Source: DATIUV01 sp049322755
GTDB taxonomy: Bacteria > Pseudomonadota > Gammaproteobacteria > Burkholderiales > UBA6910
Reading direction: 5' to 3'
DNA: 64,000 nt
NCBI GenBank assembly: GCA_049322755.1
Contig: JBMOQX010000034.1
Coordinates: 27,316 to 91,315, forward strand
In this document: positions 43,076 to 54,986 of the stretch, in pieces
Layout of the letters: the number at the start of each line of letters is the position of its first letter
How positions within the stretch are numbered: position 1 is the first letter of the stretch
Notes under the pieces: generated by a model
Told to the model about the DNA's origin: nothing
Seen by the model: only the letters and a program-made list of their open reading frames with translations
The model's database searches: none
Position numbers and translations under genes: made by a program

Positions 43076-44310
43076 TCAGCGCCTCCGCTGCGGGCGACTC
43101 GGCGCGCCTTGGTTGACCAGCGGATCCCCCACACCGAGCTGCCCCTCCATCCACAGCTGCCCGAGCAATGCCCCTTGTTCGACGAACTTGCTCACGCCGG
43201 TCAGGTCGGCCACACGGCGCGTCTGCGTGTACCCGTCCTCATCGCGCCACAACACCCACACCTCTTCAGGCCGCAGCCCGTTCAGGAAGAACGGAGAATG
43301 GGTCGTTACCAGCAGTTGCGTCCGGGCACTGGCGGCGCGGCACTCTTCCGCCAACTCTGGTAGCAACCGTGGGTGCAGGAAGTTCTCTGGCTCCTCGATA
43401 CCGATGAATGGCGGCGGGGCGGGATCGTAGAGAAGTACGAGGTACGCCAGCATCTTCAGCGTCCCGTCGGACGCAAACTTCGCCAACACGGGGTGGCTGA
43501 ATGGCGCGTCCTTGATCTGCAGCAGCAGCCGGCCGTCGGGCATTGTCTCGGCCAGCACACGCTCGATGCGCGGTACGCGGCGCCGCAGCGCCTCGAAGAT
43601 CTGCTCCAGCCGTTCGCCATGCTGCTCGGCAAGGTACTGGATGACGTTGGCCAAGTTGTCGCCGGTCTTGGTCATGCGCTCCTGTGGGCCAGCTTCCGGC
43701 TGACCGCGCGCGCTTTCGGCCGAAAGGTAAGACACGTACCAGCCGGTGATGAAGTCACGCAGTGCGGCGACGCGCGGATGTTCGGCAAACTGACCGAGTG
43801 CGTTGACGGCCAGCAAGTCGGCGCTCTTGAGAGGAATTTCGATGCGTCTGTCCTGCTCATCCGGCAGTTCACCGCTCACGGCGCGGCCTGCGCCCCTTTT
43901 GTAGTCGAGAAAGCGGAACGGCTTGCCCCGCGTGCCGCGCCGCCACTGCAGCCATTCCTCCACGACAACGGGACTGCTGCCTTCTTCATCCACGGCCAGA
44001 TGATAGGTCACGAGCGGGTAGCCGGGCTCCCGGTACTTGATCTCGATGGTCACCGACCCGTCGCCGCCGCGCGTCTTGAGCTCCTTCGCGCGGCCGCGCT
44101 TGTCCCAGGCGCGGCGCAGCCCCAGCTCGAAGCACTCGGCAAGGAAGGCGAAGACGTCGAACACCGTCGACTTTCCGCTGCCATTCGGTCCTAGCAGGAC
44201 CGTCAGCGGCGTCAGGTCCTTGAACTCGGCCTCGCGCAGGGCGCGGAAGTTCTGCACCTTCAGGTACTCGATGCGCGCCCGGCCAGCTGGGGCGTTTGTG
44301 GGCTTCTTCT

Positions 44311-44314
<4 letters not shown>
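43076..44314 (-). CDS. AAA_21-type ATPase (OLD/SMC-like) of a defence pair
   Basis: A 412-residue ABC/SMC-type ATPase. Seen: IEYLKVQNFRALREAEFKDL leading to Walker A LLGPNGSGKSTVFDVFAF (residues about 41-54), a long helical middle region, an FASDGTLKMLAYLVLLYDP signature helix, Walker B FIGIEEPENFLHPRLLPEL near residue 310 and the switch LLVTTHSPFFLNGL. Proteins with this layout couple ATP hydrolysis to a nuclease or toxin encoded next door. Its ATG overlaps the hsdS stop (ATGA) and it is followed at once by the DUF4276 gene. It therefore sits within the type I operon, not beside it. Confidence 0.88.
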
Positions 44315-47518
<3,204 letters not shown>

Positions 47519-47918
47519 TGAGTTCCTTATCGCGTCATGGAGCGGGGGCGTGAGTCGTGCGGGCGCCCGACGAGGATTAGATGGACTAACGGCCTGCTCA
47601 AAAAACCGGCAATGCGATCCCGGTCGGTAAAAATATTACACGAAATCATTGGCTTGGGATAGAGTCTTGATGTCACTGTCTGCCGGCGGGATAGACTGCC
47701 TGGCGCGAATAACCTCCCCGCGCCCCAAGCCGTACTACAGACGGCCGCGCCGCTCGATATCCAGGCACCGGTTCACCACCGCCAGCGGCAGCCGGATCGG
47801 CTCGACGTCGGCGGAGAGTGGGATTCGGGTGAGGATTCGGGGACAGCTCGGACCGCGACGATCGACTTGCGCTCCGCCGCTTCGACCCGCATCGAGGCAA
47901 GATCCTCGGCGGTCCCGC
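47519..47918. other. Non-coding interval at the right edge of the defence island
   Basis: Four hundred bases hold the hsdM promoter region and no gene I can support. A/T-rich GGTAAAAATATTACACG (about 47626-47642) is the best candidate for a minus-strand -10 region. The left part (47690-47918) has degenerate minus-strand frames, one ending ADVEPIRLPLAVVNRC, that could be the remains of a gene broken by the island insertion, but no family is recognised. Confidence 0.35.
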
Positions 47919-48740
47919 TCAATCCTCGCGCGCGAAACCGCGGATGATGTAGCCGCCGGATTTCTCGTCGCGCTCCAGCGTGAGCAGGCCCTTCTCCTGG
48001 GCCGCTTCCAGCACGTCGCCGAAGGTCTTGAAGCCGTGGTAGCTCTCGTTGAAGCCCGGCTTGCGGCGCTTGATGGCCTGCTTGACCATCGAGCCCCACA
48101 CCTTCTCCTCCTCGCCGCGCTCCTCGAACAGGTCCTCCACCGTCTCCAGCACCAGGTCCAGCGCTTCCTGGCGCTTGTCTTCCTCCGGCACCTCGACGGC
48201 GGTCTTCCTGTCCTCGGTCTTGGCGCGAGTGGTGCGCCGGCGCTTGGGACCCGACTTCTTCTCCTCGCGCACCAGGTCGTCGTAGTAGATGAACTCGTCG
48301 CAGTTGCTGATCAGCAGGTCGGAGGAGGACTGCTTGACGCCGACGCCGATGACGATCTTGTTGTTCTCGCGCAGCTTGGACACCAGCGGCGAGAAGTCGG
48401 AGTCGCCGCTGATGATGACGAAGGTGTCGACGTGGGATTTGGTGTAGCAGAGGTCGAGCGCGTCCACCACCATGCGGATGTCGGCGGAGTTCTTGCCCGA
48501 CTGGCGCACGTGCGGGATCTCGATCATCTCGAATGCGGCCTCGTGCATCGGCGGCTTGAACGCCTTGTAGCGGTCCCAGTCGCAGTAGGCCTTCTTGACG
48601 ACGATGTTGCCCTTGAGCAGCAGCCGCTCCAGCACCTTCCTGATGTCGAACTTGTCGTACTTGGCGTCGCGCACGCCGAGGGCGACGTTCTCGAAGTCGC
48701 AGAAAAGGGCCATGTTCTGGGTGGTTGTCCGGGCGCTCAT
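47919..48740 (-). CDS. NYN-domain (LabA-like PIN) ribonuclease-type protein with OST-HTH-like C-terminus
   Basis: A 273-residue cytosolic protein. The N-terminal NYN/DUF88 domain (about 8-165) shows ALFCDFENVALGVRD with the first acidic residue, VKKAYCDWDRY, SADIRMVVDALDLCY, and FVIISGDSDFSPLVSKLRENNKIVIGVGVKQSSSDLLISNCDEFIYYDDL, which carries the metal-binding aspartates of the PIN-like RNase fold. A charged, lysine-rich linker (about 170-195) leads to a C-terminal LOTUS/OST-HTH-like domain (VEDLFEERG..., GSMVKQAIKRRKPGFNESYHGFKTFGDVLEAAQEKGLL), thought to bind RNA. The role is unknown. It starts at ATG 48740. Confidence 0.88.
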   Translation of the reverse strand: MSARTTTQNMALFCDFENVALGVRDAKYDKFDIRKVLERLLLKGNIVVKKAYCDWDRYKAFKPPMHEAAFEMIEIPHVRQSGKNSADIRMVVDALDLCYTKSHVDTFVIISGDSDFSPLVSKLRENNKIVIGVGVKQSSSDLLISNCDEFIYYDDLVREEKKSGPKRRRTTRAKTEDRKTAVEVPEEDKRQEALDLVLETVEDLFEERGEEEKVWGSMVKQAIKRRKPGFNESYHGFKTFGDVLEAAQEKGLLTLERDEKSGGYIIRGFARED

Positions 48741-48876
48741 GGTTTCGGCCGAAAAAAGTGCGCCCGCGGAGCGCGGGCGGCCACAGTGTAAGGCCAAACG
48801 CGGGGCCGCGGCCAGCCTCGGCAGCCGCCCGGCGGATACGGTAAAGTAGGCGCCACACCACGCAACGGGACCCGCC

Positions 48877-49212
48877 ATGACCAAGACATCGCTGATCGCG
48901 GCCGCCGCGCTCGCCGCCCTCGCTCCCGCCGCCGGCCTCGCCGCCGGGGCCTCCGACGTCAAGGTATTCCGGAATTCCCAGCTGATTCCCGCCCAGTACG
49001 AAGTGGTGCGGCGCCTGTGGATCGAGTCGATCCCGGCCATGTTCGTCTACCCGTCGTTCGCGACGCCGCCGGAGGCGGTCCAGGGCATGCAGGAGGCGGC
49101 GGCCTCGGCCGGCGCCGACGCGCTCATCAACGTCTCCTGCTCGAATCTCGGCGAGCTGCGCGGCGGCGACCCGCGCTTGATGTGCTACGCGCTGGCGATC
49201 AAGCTCAAATAG
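48877..49212 (+). CDS. Small exported protein of unknown function
   Basis: A 111-residue protein with an Ala/Leu-rich signal peptide (residues 1-23, probable cut near GLAAG). The mature part is YEVVRRLWIESIPAMFVYPSFATPPEAVQGM, then AGADALINVSCSNLGELRGG and a C-terminal MCYALAIKLK. The GADAL-N-V strand and two cysteines recall the small periplasmic fold of RcsF or heavy-metal-binding YbjQ-like proteins, but identity is not certain. It is divergent from the NYN gene and 104 bases from the sugar dehydrogenase gene. Confidence 0.6.
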   Translation: MTKTSLIAAAALAALAPAAGLAAGASDVKVFRNSQLIPAQYEVVRRLWIESIPAMFVYPSFATPPEAVQGMQEAAASAGADALINVSCSNLGELRGGDPRLMCYALAIKLK

Positions 49213-49315
49213 GCGGCTGCCGGCGCGGGCGGGCGCGGTCGTCACACCCGCGCCGGCGGAACCTTCGGGGGTAGGGCCGCGGTCCAAACGGCATCTGCCA
49301 CCCCGAGGCCGATCC

Positions 49316-50470
49316 GTGACGCCCATTTCCCGATCCGCGCTGCTGGCGCTGAGTCTCGCGCTGTCCTTCCCGGCCGCCGTCGCGGCCCCGGTGCAAACCA
49401 AGCTGCACGCGGTGACCCCGGTAACCGTCGTCCGCGGCCTGGAGCATCCCTGGGGCATGGCGTTCCTGCCCGACGGCCGCATCCTGGTCACCGAGCGTCC
49501 GGGGCGGCTGCGCATCGTCAACGCCGACGGCTCGCTCGATCCCGGGCCGGTCGAAGGCCTGCCGAAAATCGCCGAGCACGGCCAGGGCGGCCTGCTGGAC
49601 GTGGCGCTCCACCCCCGCTTCGCCGAAAACGGGCTGGTCTATCTCTCCTACAACGCATCGGGCCCGGGCGGGCACGGCACCGAGGTGGCGCGCGGCAGGC
49701 TCGCCGGCCATCGCCTGGAGAACGTCCAGGTGATCTTCCGGCTCGAGCCCAAGAGCGGCGGCGGCCGCCACTTCGGCAGCCGCCTGGTATTCGACCGGAA
49801 CGGCCTGCTTTACGTCACGCTCGGCGACCGCGGCGAGCAGGACCGGGCGCAGAAGCTCGACGATCTCGCCGGCAAGATCGTGCGCATCCAGGACGACGGC
49901 GCGATTCCCGCCGACAATCCGTTCGCCGACCGCAAGGGCGCGCGGCCGGAGATCTACTCGCTGGGCAACCGCAACGTGCAGGGCGCGGCGCTGCACCCGA
50001 AGACCGGTGAGCTCTGGGCGCAGGAGCACGGCCCCCGGGGCGGCGACGAGGTCAACGTGATCCGCGCCGGCCGGAACTACGGCTGGCCGGTGATCACCTA
50101 CGGCGTCGAGTACGTGACCGGCTTCAAGATCGGCGAGGGCACCCGCAAGGAAGGCATGGAGCAGCCGCTGCACCAGTGGACGCCTTCGATCGCGCCCTCG
50201 GGCATGGCGTTCTACACCGGCGACAAGTTCCCGAAGTGGCGGGGCGACGTGTTCGTCGGCGCGCTCAAATACCAGATGCTGGTGCGCCTGCGCTTCGACG
50301 GCGAGAAGCTGGTGGAGGAAGAGCGGCTGCTGGAAGGCAAGCTGGGCCGCATCCGCGACGTGCGCCAGGGGCCGGACGGCCATCTGTACCTGCTCACGGA
50401 TTCGCCCGACGGCCAGTTGGTGCGCCTCGAGCCGGCGGGCTCACCGGCACTGATCGGGAGAAACCCATGA
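49316..50470 (+). CDS. PQQ-dependent soluble aldose dehydrogenase-type protein (YliI/Asd-like)
   Basis: A 384-residue periplasmic six-bladed beta-propeller quinoprotein that oxidises aldose sugars with PQQ. Seen: a signal peptide (about 1-22), the family opening VRGLEHPWGMAFLPDGRILVTERPGRLRIV, AEHGQGGLLDVALHPRFAENGLVYLSY, GGRHFGSRLVFDRNGLLYVTLGDRGEQDRAQ, IYSLGNRNVQGAALHPKTGELWAQEHGPRGGDEVNVIRAGRNYGWPVITYG and SGMAFYTGDKFPKW. The start is GTG 49316. Its stop codon overlaps the msrA2 start, so the two are cotranscribed; both protein products are exported. Confidence 0.9.
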   Translation: MTPISRSALLALSLALSFPAAVAAPVQTKLHAVTPVTVVRGLEHPWGMAFLPDGRILVTERPGRLRIVNADGSLDPGPVEGLPKIAEHGQGGLLDVALHPRFAENGLVYLSYNASGPGGHGTEVARGRLAGHRLENVQVIFRLEPKSGGGRHFGSRLVFDRNGLLYVTLGDRGEQDRAQKLDDLAGKIVRIQDDGAIPADNPFADRKGARPEIYSLGNRNVQGAALHPKTGELWAQEHGPRGGDEVNVIRAGRNYGWPVITYGVEYVTGFKIGEGTRKEGMEQPLHQWTPSIAPSGMAFYTGDKFPKWRGDVFVGALKYQMLVRLRFDGEKLVEEERLLEGKLGRIRDVRQGPDGHLYLLTDSPDGQLVRLEPAGSPALIGRNP

Positions 50471-51075
50471 AAACGAAGGGCACCATCCTCAACGCCGCGC
50501 TGCTGGCGCTGACGGCAGGCGCCGCAGCGGCCGCCGACAACGGCCTCGCCCGCGCCACCTTCGCCGGCGGCTGCTTCTGGTGCACGGAATCCGATTTCGA
50601 CAAGGTCCCGGGCGTGGTCTCCACCACCTCCGGCTACATCGGCGGCCAGACCCGCAATCCCACCTACGAGCAGGTGAGCGCGGGGCGCACCGGCCACGCC
50701 GAGGCGGTGCTGGTGGTCTACGACCCGAAGAAGGTGAGCTACGAGCGCCTGCTGGAGGTGTACTGGCACAGCATCGACCCCACCACGCCCAACGCCCAGT
50801 TCTGCGACGCCGGCAGCCAGTACCGCAGCGCGATCTTCTACCACAACGACGAGCAGCGCCGCCTGGCCGAGGCGTCGAAAGAAAAGCTGGAGAGGAACAA
50901 GCCGTTCAAGGCGCCGATCGTCACCGAGATCGTCCCGGCGAAGGAATTCTTCGCCGCCGAGGACTACCACCAGGACTACTACAAGAAGAACCCGATCCGC
51001 TACAACTTCTACCGCACCGGCTGCGGCCGCGACGCGCGGCTGAAGGAGCTGTGGGGCGACAAGGCCGGGAAGTAG
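50467..51075 (+). CDS. msrA: Exported peptide-methionine (S)-S-oxide reductase MsrA
   Basis: A 202-residue MsrA paralogue. It has a signal peptide (about 1-22, ending AAAAADN) and then ATFAGGCFWCTESDFDKVPGVVSTTSGYIGGQTRNPTYEQVSAGRTGHAEAVLVVYDP, with the nucleophilic cysteine in GCFWC. It continues FCDAGSQYRSAIFYHNDEQRRLAEASKEKLE and KEFFAAEDYHQDYYKKNPIRYNFYRTGCGRD, with a resolving cysteine. It is the ATGA-overlapping partner of the sugar dehydrogenase gene. It differs from the cytoplasmic MsrA at 35252 in export signal and in lacking the N-terminal extension. Confidence 0.9.
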   Translation: MKTKGTILNAALLALTAGAAAAADNGLARATFAGGCFWCTESDFDKVPGVVSTTSGYIGGQTRNPTYEQVSAGRTGHAEAVLVVYDPKKVSYERLLEVYWHSIDPTTPNAQFCDAGSQYRSAIFYHNDEQRRLAEASKEKLERNKPFKAPIVTEIVPAKEFFAAEDYHQDYYKKNPIRYNFYRTGCGRDARLKELWGDKAGK

Positions 51076-51173
51076 CAAACGGCGCATCGCGGCGGACGCT
51101 CGCACCGCGTCGGCTATAATCAGCGTTGGTCATCCCCGCCCCGGCGCGGCGCGCTTTCTGAACTGATCGCCCC

Positions 51174-52403
51174 TTGACTGCTGCCCTCCGGGTGCTTCCC
51201 GCGTTCGCCCTTCCCTGCCTGGTGCTGCTGGCCGCGCACGCGCTGCGGTTGCGCTGGCCGGTGCTGCCGCCCAGCCTGCACCCGCTGCTGCCGATGGCGG
51301 TCTACGGCGCGCTCGCCGCCGCCGCCGTCACCGGCGCGGCGTTCAATCGCGGGCGCGCCGCGCTGGCTGCCGCCGTGCTGGCGCTGGGGTTCATCGGCCA
51401 TCGGGTGCTGGTGGCGCACGAGCCTGGCGCCGCCGGCGCGGCGGCGGCGTGGGCGGCCGTCTGTTTTCTCGTGCCGCTCAACCTGGCGGCGCAGGGCGTG
51501 CTGGCCGAACGCGGCCTGTTCAGCAGCTACGGCCTGCGCCGCGTGCTGGTGCTGGGACTCCAGAGCGCGCTGGTGCTGTGGCTGGCTGGCGGCGGCAGCC
51601 CGCGCATCGCCGGCTGGCTGACCCAGCAGCTGGTTCAGCATACGCTCCTGGCCGGCAGCGCCGTCCCGCAACCGGCGCTGCTGGCGACGGCGCTGGCGTT
51701 CGCCCTCGCGCTGACGCTGGCGCTGCGCTCGCGCGCGCCGATGCACGCCGCGCTCGCGGGCGCCATCGCCGCCTTCGCCATCGGCGCCTGGGACGTCGGC
51801 AAGCCCCACGCCCTGGCCGTATGGACCGTGGCCGGCGCCGCGGTGCTGGTCGTCGGCGTGCTGCACGACTCCTTCCGCATGGCGTTCCGCGACGAGCTGA
51901 CCGGGCTCGCCAACCGGCGCGCGCTGAACGAGCGGCTGATGAGCCTGGGCAACCAGTACGCCATCGCCATGGTGGACGTGGATCACTTCAAGAAATTCAA
52001 CGACACCCACGGCCATGACGTGGGCGACCAGGTGCTCAAGATGGTGGCGGCCCGCATCGCCGAGGTGGACGGCGGCGGCCGCGCCTTCCGCTACGGCGGC
52101 GAGGAGTTCACCGTGCTGTTCCCGGGCTGCGGCGTGCGCGACACCCTGCCCTACCTGGAGGAGCTGCGCGCCAGCGTCGAGGCCTACACGCTGACGTTGC
52201 GCGGCAAGGACCGACCGGCCTCGTCGAAGGACGGCAAGACGCGGCGCGGCGGCGGAGCGAGGGCACGCGCGGTGTCGGTGACCGTGAGCATCGGCGTGGC
52301 CGAGCGCAGCGACAGATACCCCACGCCGGCGGAGGTGCTGCGCGCGGCCGACCGGGCTCTCTACCGCGCCAAGAACCGCGGCCGCAACCAGGTCAGCCGC
52401 TGA
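51174..52403 (+). CDS. Diguanylate cyclase (GGDEF) with N-terminal membrane domain
   Basis: A 409-residue enzyme that makes c-di-GMP from two GTP. The first about 230 residues hold around six hydrophobic segments with no recognised sensor domain. The GGDEF domain (about 245-409) shows DELTGLANRRALNERL, AMVDVDHFKKFNDTHGHDVGDQVLKMVA (metal and base-binding residues) and FRYGGEEFTVLFPG with the active-site GGEEF near residue 308. The usual RxxD I-site five residues upstream is absent (EVDGGGRAF), so product feedback inhibition at that site is not expected. An in-frame insert (about 345-362, GGARARA) precedes the last strands. The start is TTG 51174; other starts lie within the first helix. The EAL gene follows. 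Confidence 0.87.
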   Translation: MTAALRVLPAFALPCLVLLAAHALRLRWPVLPPSLHPLLPMAVYGALAAAAVTGAAFNRGRAALAAAVLALGFIGHRVLVAHEPGAAGAAAAWAAVCFLVPLNLAAQGVLAERGLFSSYGLRRVLVLGLQSALVLWLAGGGSPRIAGWLTQQLVQHTLLAGSAVPQPALLATALAFALALTLALRSRAPMHAALAGAIAAFAIGAWDVGKPHALAVWTVAGAAVLVVGVLHDSFRMAFRDELTGLANRRALNERLMSLGNQYAIAMVDVDHFKKFNDTHGHDVGDQVLKMVAARIAEVDGGGRAFRYGGEEFTVLFPGCGVRDTLPYLEELRASVEAYTLTLRGKDRPASSKDGKTRRGGGARARAVSVTVSIGVAERSDRYPTPAEVLRAADRALYRAKNRGRNQVSR

Positions 52404-52478
52404 TCCCGGAAGCGCGAAAAGGCCGATAATGGGACGCGCGCCGCGCCGACAAGAACCGACCTCCGCCCCTCCGCGTCC

Positions 52479-54026
52479 ATGCGCCACCGCTCGCTGGTCC
52501 TGCTCTACGCCGCGCTCGCCGTCGCCGCCGTGCTGCTGCCGCTGGCAGCGAGCCTGTACCTGTCGTGGCGCAACGCGATCGAGACCGAGCGCGAGGCGCT
52601 CGCCCGCTTCGCCGACGAGGCCATCGTCCGCACCGACCGCGTGATCGTCGAGGCGCGCAACGTCCTCGCGCGGCTGTCGCGCTCGCAGGCGCCGCGCTGC
52701 TCGCCCGAGCACATCCGCGAGATGCGCGAGGCCGCGTTCGACGCGCGCTACATCCGCGAGGTGCGGCACGTGGCGAACGGCGAGGTGCGGTGCACCGCCG
52801 GGGGGCCGCTGCAGCTGCCGATCGCCTGGGGCAAACCCGACTTCATCTCCGCCCGCGGCTACCGGATCTGGTTCTCCGTCGCCGGCGGCGGCGCCAGCGC
52901 GAGCCTGCTGGCCGCGCAGTACGGCGACCACGGCCTGCTGATCGACCCCGTGCATCTCGTGGACGTCCTCACCGGCGATCCCGAGCAGCGGCTGGCGGTG
53001 ATGGCGGCCGACGGCCTGCGGCCGCTGGCGCTGCTCAACGATCCCCCGCTGGACGCGGTGCGCGCCGCGCTCGCCGAAGGCGGCCGCGACCCTCGCGGCC
53101 TGCTCATCGCCGTGGCGCGCTCGGCGGAGCTGCCCGTGGTCGCCGTCGCCGCGGAGTCGCGCGAGCGCCTCGTTGCCGCCTGGGAACGCCAGGCCGCCGT
53201 CGTGCTCCCGCTCGGGCTCGTCGGCGGCGCGGTGCTCGCGTTCGGCGTGCAGGCGCTGGCGCGGCGGCGCTTCTCGCTCGCCGGCGAGCTGAAGTCGGCG
53301 ATTGCCAACCGCGAGTTCATCGTCCACTACCAGCCGCTGATCGCGCTCGACAGCGGCCGCTGCATCGGCGCCGAGGCGCTGGTGCGCTGGCGCCGCTGGG
53401 ACGGCGAGACCGTCGCGCCGGATCTGTTCATCCCGGCAGCCGAGCAGGCCGGCCTGATCCAGCCGATCACCGACCAGGTCGTCGACCGGGTGGTGAGCGA
53501 TCTCGGCGCGCTGCTGGCGAGCCGCAAGGACCTGCACGTGGCCATCAACATCGCGCCCTGCGATCTGCTCGCCGACCGCGTCGCCGCGGTCATCGCCGGC
53601 CGCCTCGCCGGCAGCGGCGTCGACGCCGCCCAGATCGGGCTGGAGGTCACCGAGCGCGGCTTCGTCGACGCCAGCTCGGCGCGCGTCGTGATCGAGCGGC
53701 TGCGCGTGATCGGCCACGCGGTCGCCATCGACGACTTCGGCACCGGCTACTCGAGCCTGTCCTACCTGCAGAGCTTCAAGGTCGACGCCCTCAAGATCGA
53801 CAAGGCGTTCGTCAGTGCGATCGGCGCCGGGGCCGCCACCAGCGGCGTCATCGACCACATCATCGCGATGGCGCATGAGCTGGGCCTCGCCATCGTCGCC
53901 GAAGGCGTGGAGACCGCCGCCCAGGCCGATTACCTGCGCAGCCGCGGCGTCGATTTCGGGCAGGGCTTCCACTTCAGCCGGGCGCTGCCGCCGGCGGATT
54001 TCGTCGCCTTCGCCGGCAGGCGCTGA
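52479..54026 (+). CDS. CSS-motif periplasmic sensor / EAL phosphodiesterase
   Basis: A 515-residue membrane-bound c-di-GMP phosphodiesterase. An N-terminal transmembrane helix (about 8-28) is followed by a periplasmic CSS-motif domain (30-235) with conserved cysteines at RCSPEHIREM and VRCTAGG, a second helix (VLPLGLVGGAVLAFGVQAL) and a cytoplasmic EAL domain (about 265-515). Catalytic residues are all present: EALVRW near 299, LEVTERG, the DDFGTGYSSLSYL metal aspartates, KVDALKIDKAF and IVAEGVETAAQ. CSS/EAL proteins such as PdeC are switched by disulfide state. Start ATG 52479. It is 76 bases after the GGDEF gene. Confidence 0.88.
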   Translation: MRHRSLVLLYAALAVAAVLLPLAASLYLSWRNAIETEREALARFADEAIVRTDRVIVEARNVLARLSRSQAPRCSPEHIREMREAAFDARYIREVRHVANGEVRCTAGGPLQLPIAWGKPDFISARGYRIWFSVAGGGASASLLAAQYGDHGLLIDPVHLVDVLTGDPEQRLAVMAADGLRPLALLNDPPLDAVRAALAEGGRDPRGLLIAVARSAELPVVAVAAESRERLVAAWERQAAVVLPLGLVGGAVLAFGVQALARRRFSLAGELKSAIANREFIVHYQPLIALDSGRCIGAEALVRWRRWDGETVAPDLFIPAAEQAGLIQPITDQVVDRVVSDLGALLASRKDLHVAINIAPCDLLADRVAAVIAGRLAGSGVDAAQIGLEVTERGFVDASSARVVIERLRVIGHAVAIDDFGTGYSSLSYLQSFKVDALKIDKAFVSAIGAGAATSGVIDHIIAMAHELGLAIVAEGVETAAQADYLRSRGVDFGQGFHFSRALPPADFVAFAGRR

Positions 54027-54090
54027 CGCCGCGGGCGGCCGTTTGGGTTACCATGCGGCCCATCGGCGACAACGCTCCGCCTTCGAGACC

Positions 54091-54981
54091 ATGCACATCC
54101 AGATCACCCGCGCCGCGCTGCTCGCGCTGGCGATCCTGCTGCCGCTGGCGAACGCGGCGGACGCCGCCGGCGAGAACCGCCGCTACTTCCGCAACTGGCT
54201 CGCGATCTGCCCCGGCGACGGCCTCGGGCCGTGCAGCGCCAGCGCCTACGTGCGCCCGGGGCGCGATCCGCGCATCGGCTTCGATTTCCAGCTGCGGGTC
54301 GGCCGCGACGCGCCCGGCGAGGCCGCGCACATCACGTTCGTTCCCGTGTTCGACCTGATGGCCGACGACGCCGACCTGACGGTGCAGGTGGACGCCGAGC
54401 CGTCGCTGCGCCTCGCGCCGGGCAGCGGGTTCCAGTCCGCGGGCGGGCTCAACGAGTACCGGGTGATGGACGCCGCGGTGAGCGAGCGGCTGCTGGGCGC
54501 GATGCGCGAGGGCAACCGGGTCGAGTTCCGCTACCGCGGCCGCGACGGCAAGCCGGTGCGCGCCGAGTTTTCGCTCATCGGCCTGACCAGCGCCCTGGGT
54601 TTCTTCGACAGCGCGCAGCGCGCCGGCGCGCCCCCTCCGGCGGCGACGGGCGAGATGCCGAGCGCGTTCATCTGCACCGGCAACGAGCCGTCCTGGCGCC
54701 TGGAGATCGACGACGAGGGCGCCGAGTATTCGCGCCTCGGCGCCGCCCCGGAGAAGCAGGCCCTTGCGGGTCGCCAGCGGACGCTCGATTTTCTGCGTCC
54801 CCGGCTCACGGTGTGGCGCGGCGCGGCCAGCGGCGTCGCCAAGGACCTGGTGGCGTTCGTGAGCGAGGAACGCTGCGCCGACACCATGGCCGACAAGACT
54901 TTCCCGTACTCCGCCCGCATCTCGCTGCCCGACGGCGAAGTGCTGGCGGGCTGCTGCCGCGCCGGTTCGCAGCGCCCCTGA
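54091..54981 (+). CDS. Exported protein with IalB-like and COG3650-like halves
   Basis: A 296-residue protein with a signal peptide (about 1-25, cut near ADAAG). The first half (about 28-170) resembles invasion-associated locus B proteins: RRYFRNWLAICPGDGLGPC, VFDLMADDADLTVQVD, and AMREGNRVEFRYRGRDGKPVRAEFSLIGLTSAL. The second half (about 190-296) has AFICTGNEPSWRLEI, LDFLRPRLTVWRG and ISLPDGEVLAGCCR, a beta-barrel-like region of the COG3650/MliC type with conserved cysteines. The pairing in one polypeptide is unusual. The function is unknown, probably envelope. Start ATG 54091. Confidence 0.65.
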   Translation: MHIQITRAALLALAILLPLANAADAAGENRRYFRNWLAICPGDGLGPCSASAYVRPGRDPRIGFDFQLRVGRDAPGEAAHITFVPVFDLMADDADLTVQVDAEPSLRLAPGSGFQSAGGLNEYRVMDAAVSERLLGAMREGNRVEFRYRGRDGKPVRAEFSLIGLTSALGFFDSAQRAGAPPPAATGEMPSAFICTGNEPSWRLEIDDEGAEYSRLGAAPEKQALAGRQRTLDFLRPRLTVWRGAASGVAKDLVAFVSEERCADTMADKTFPYSARISLPDGEVLAGCCRAGSQRP

Positions 54982-54986
54982 CCGCC

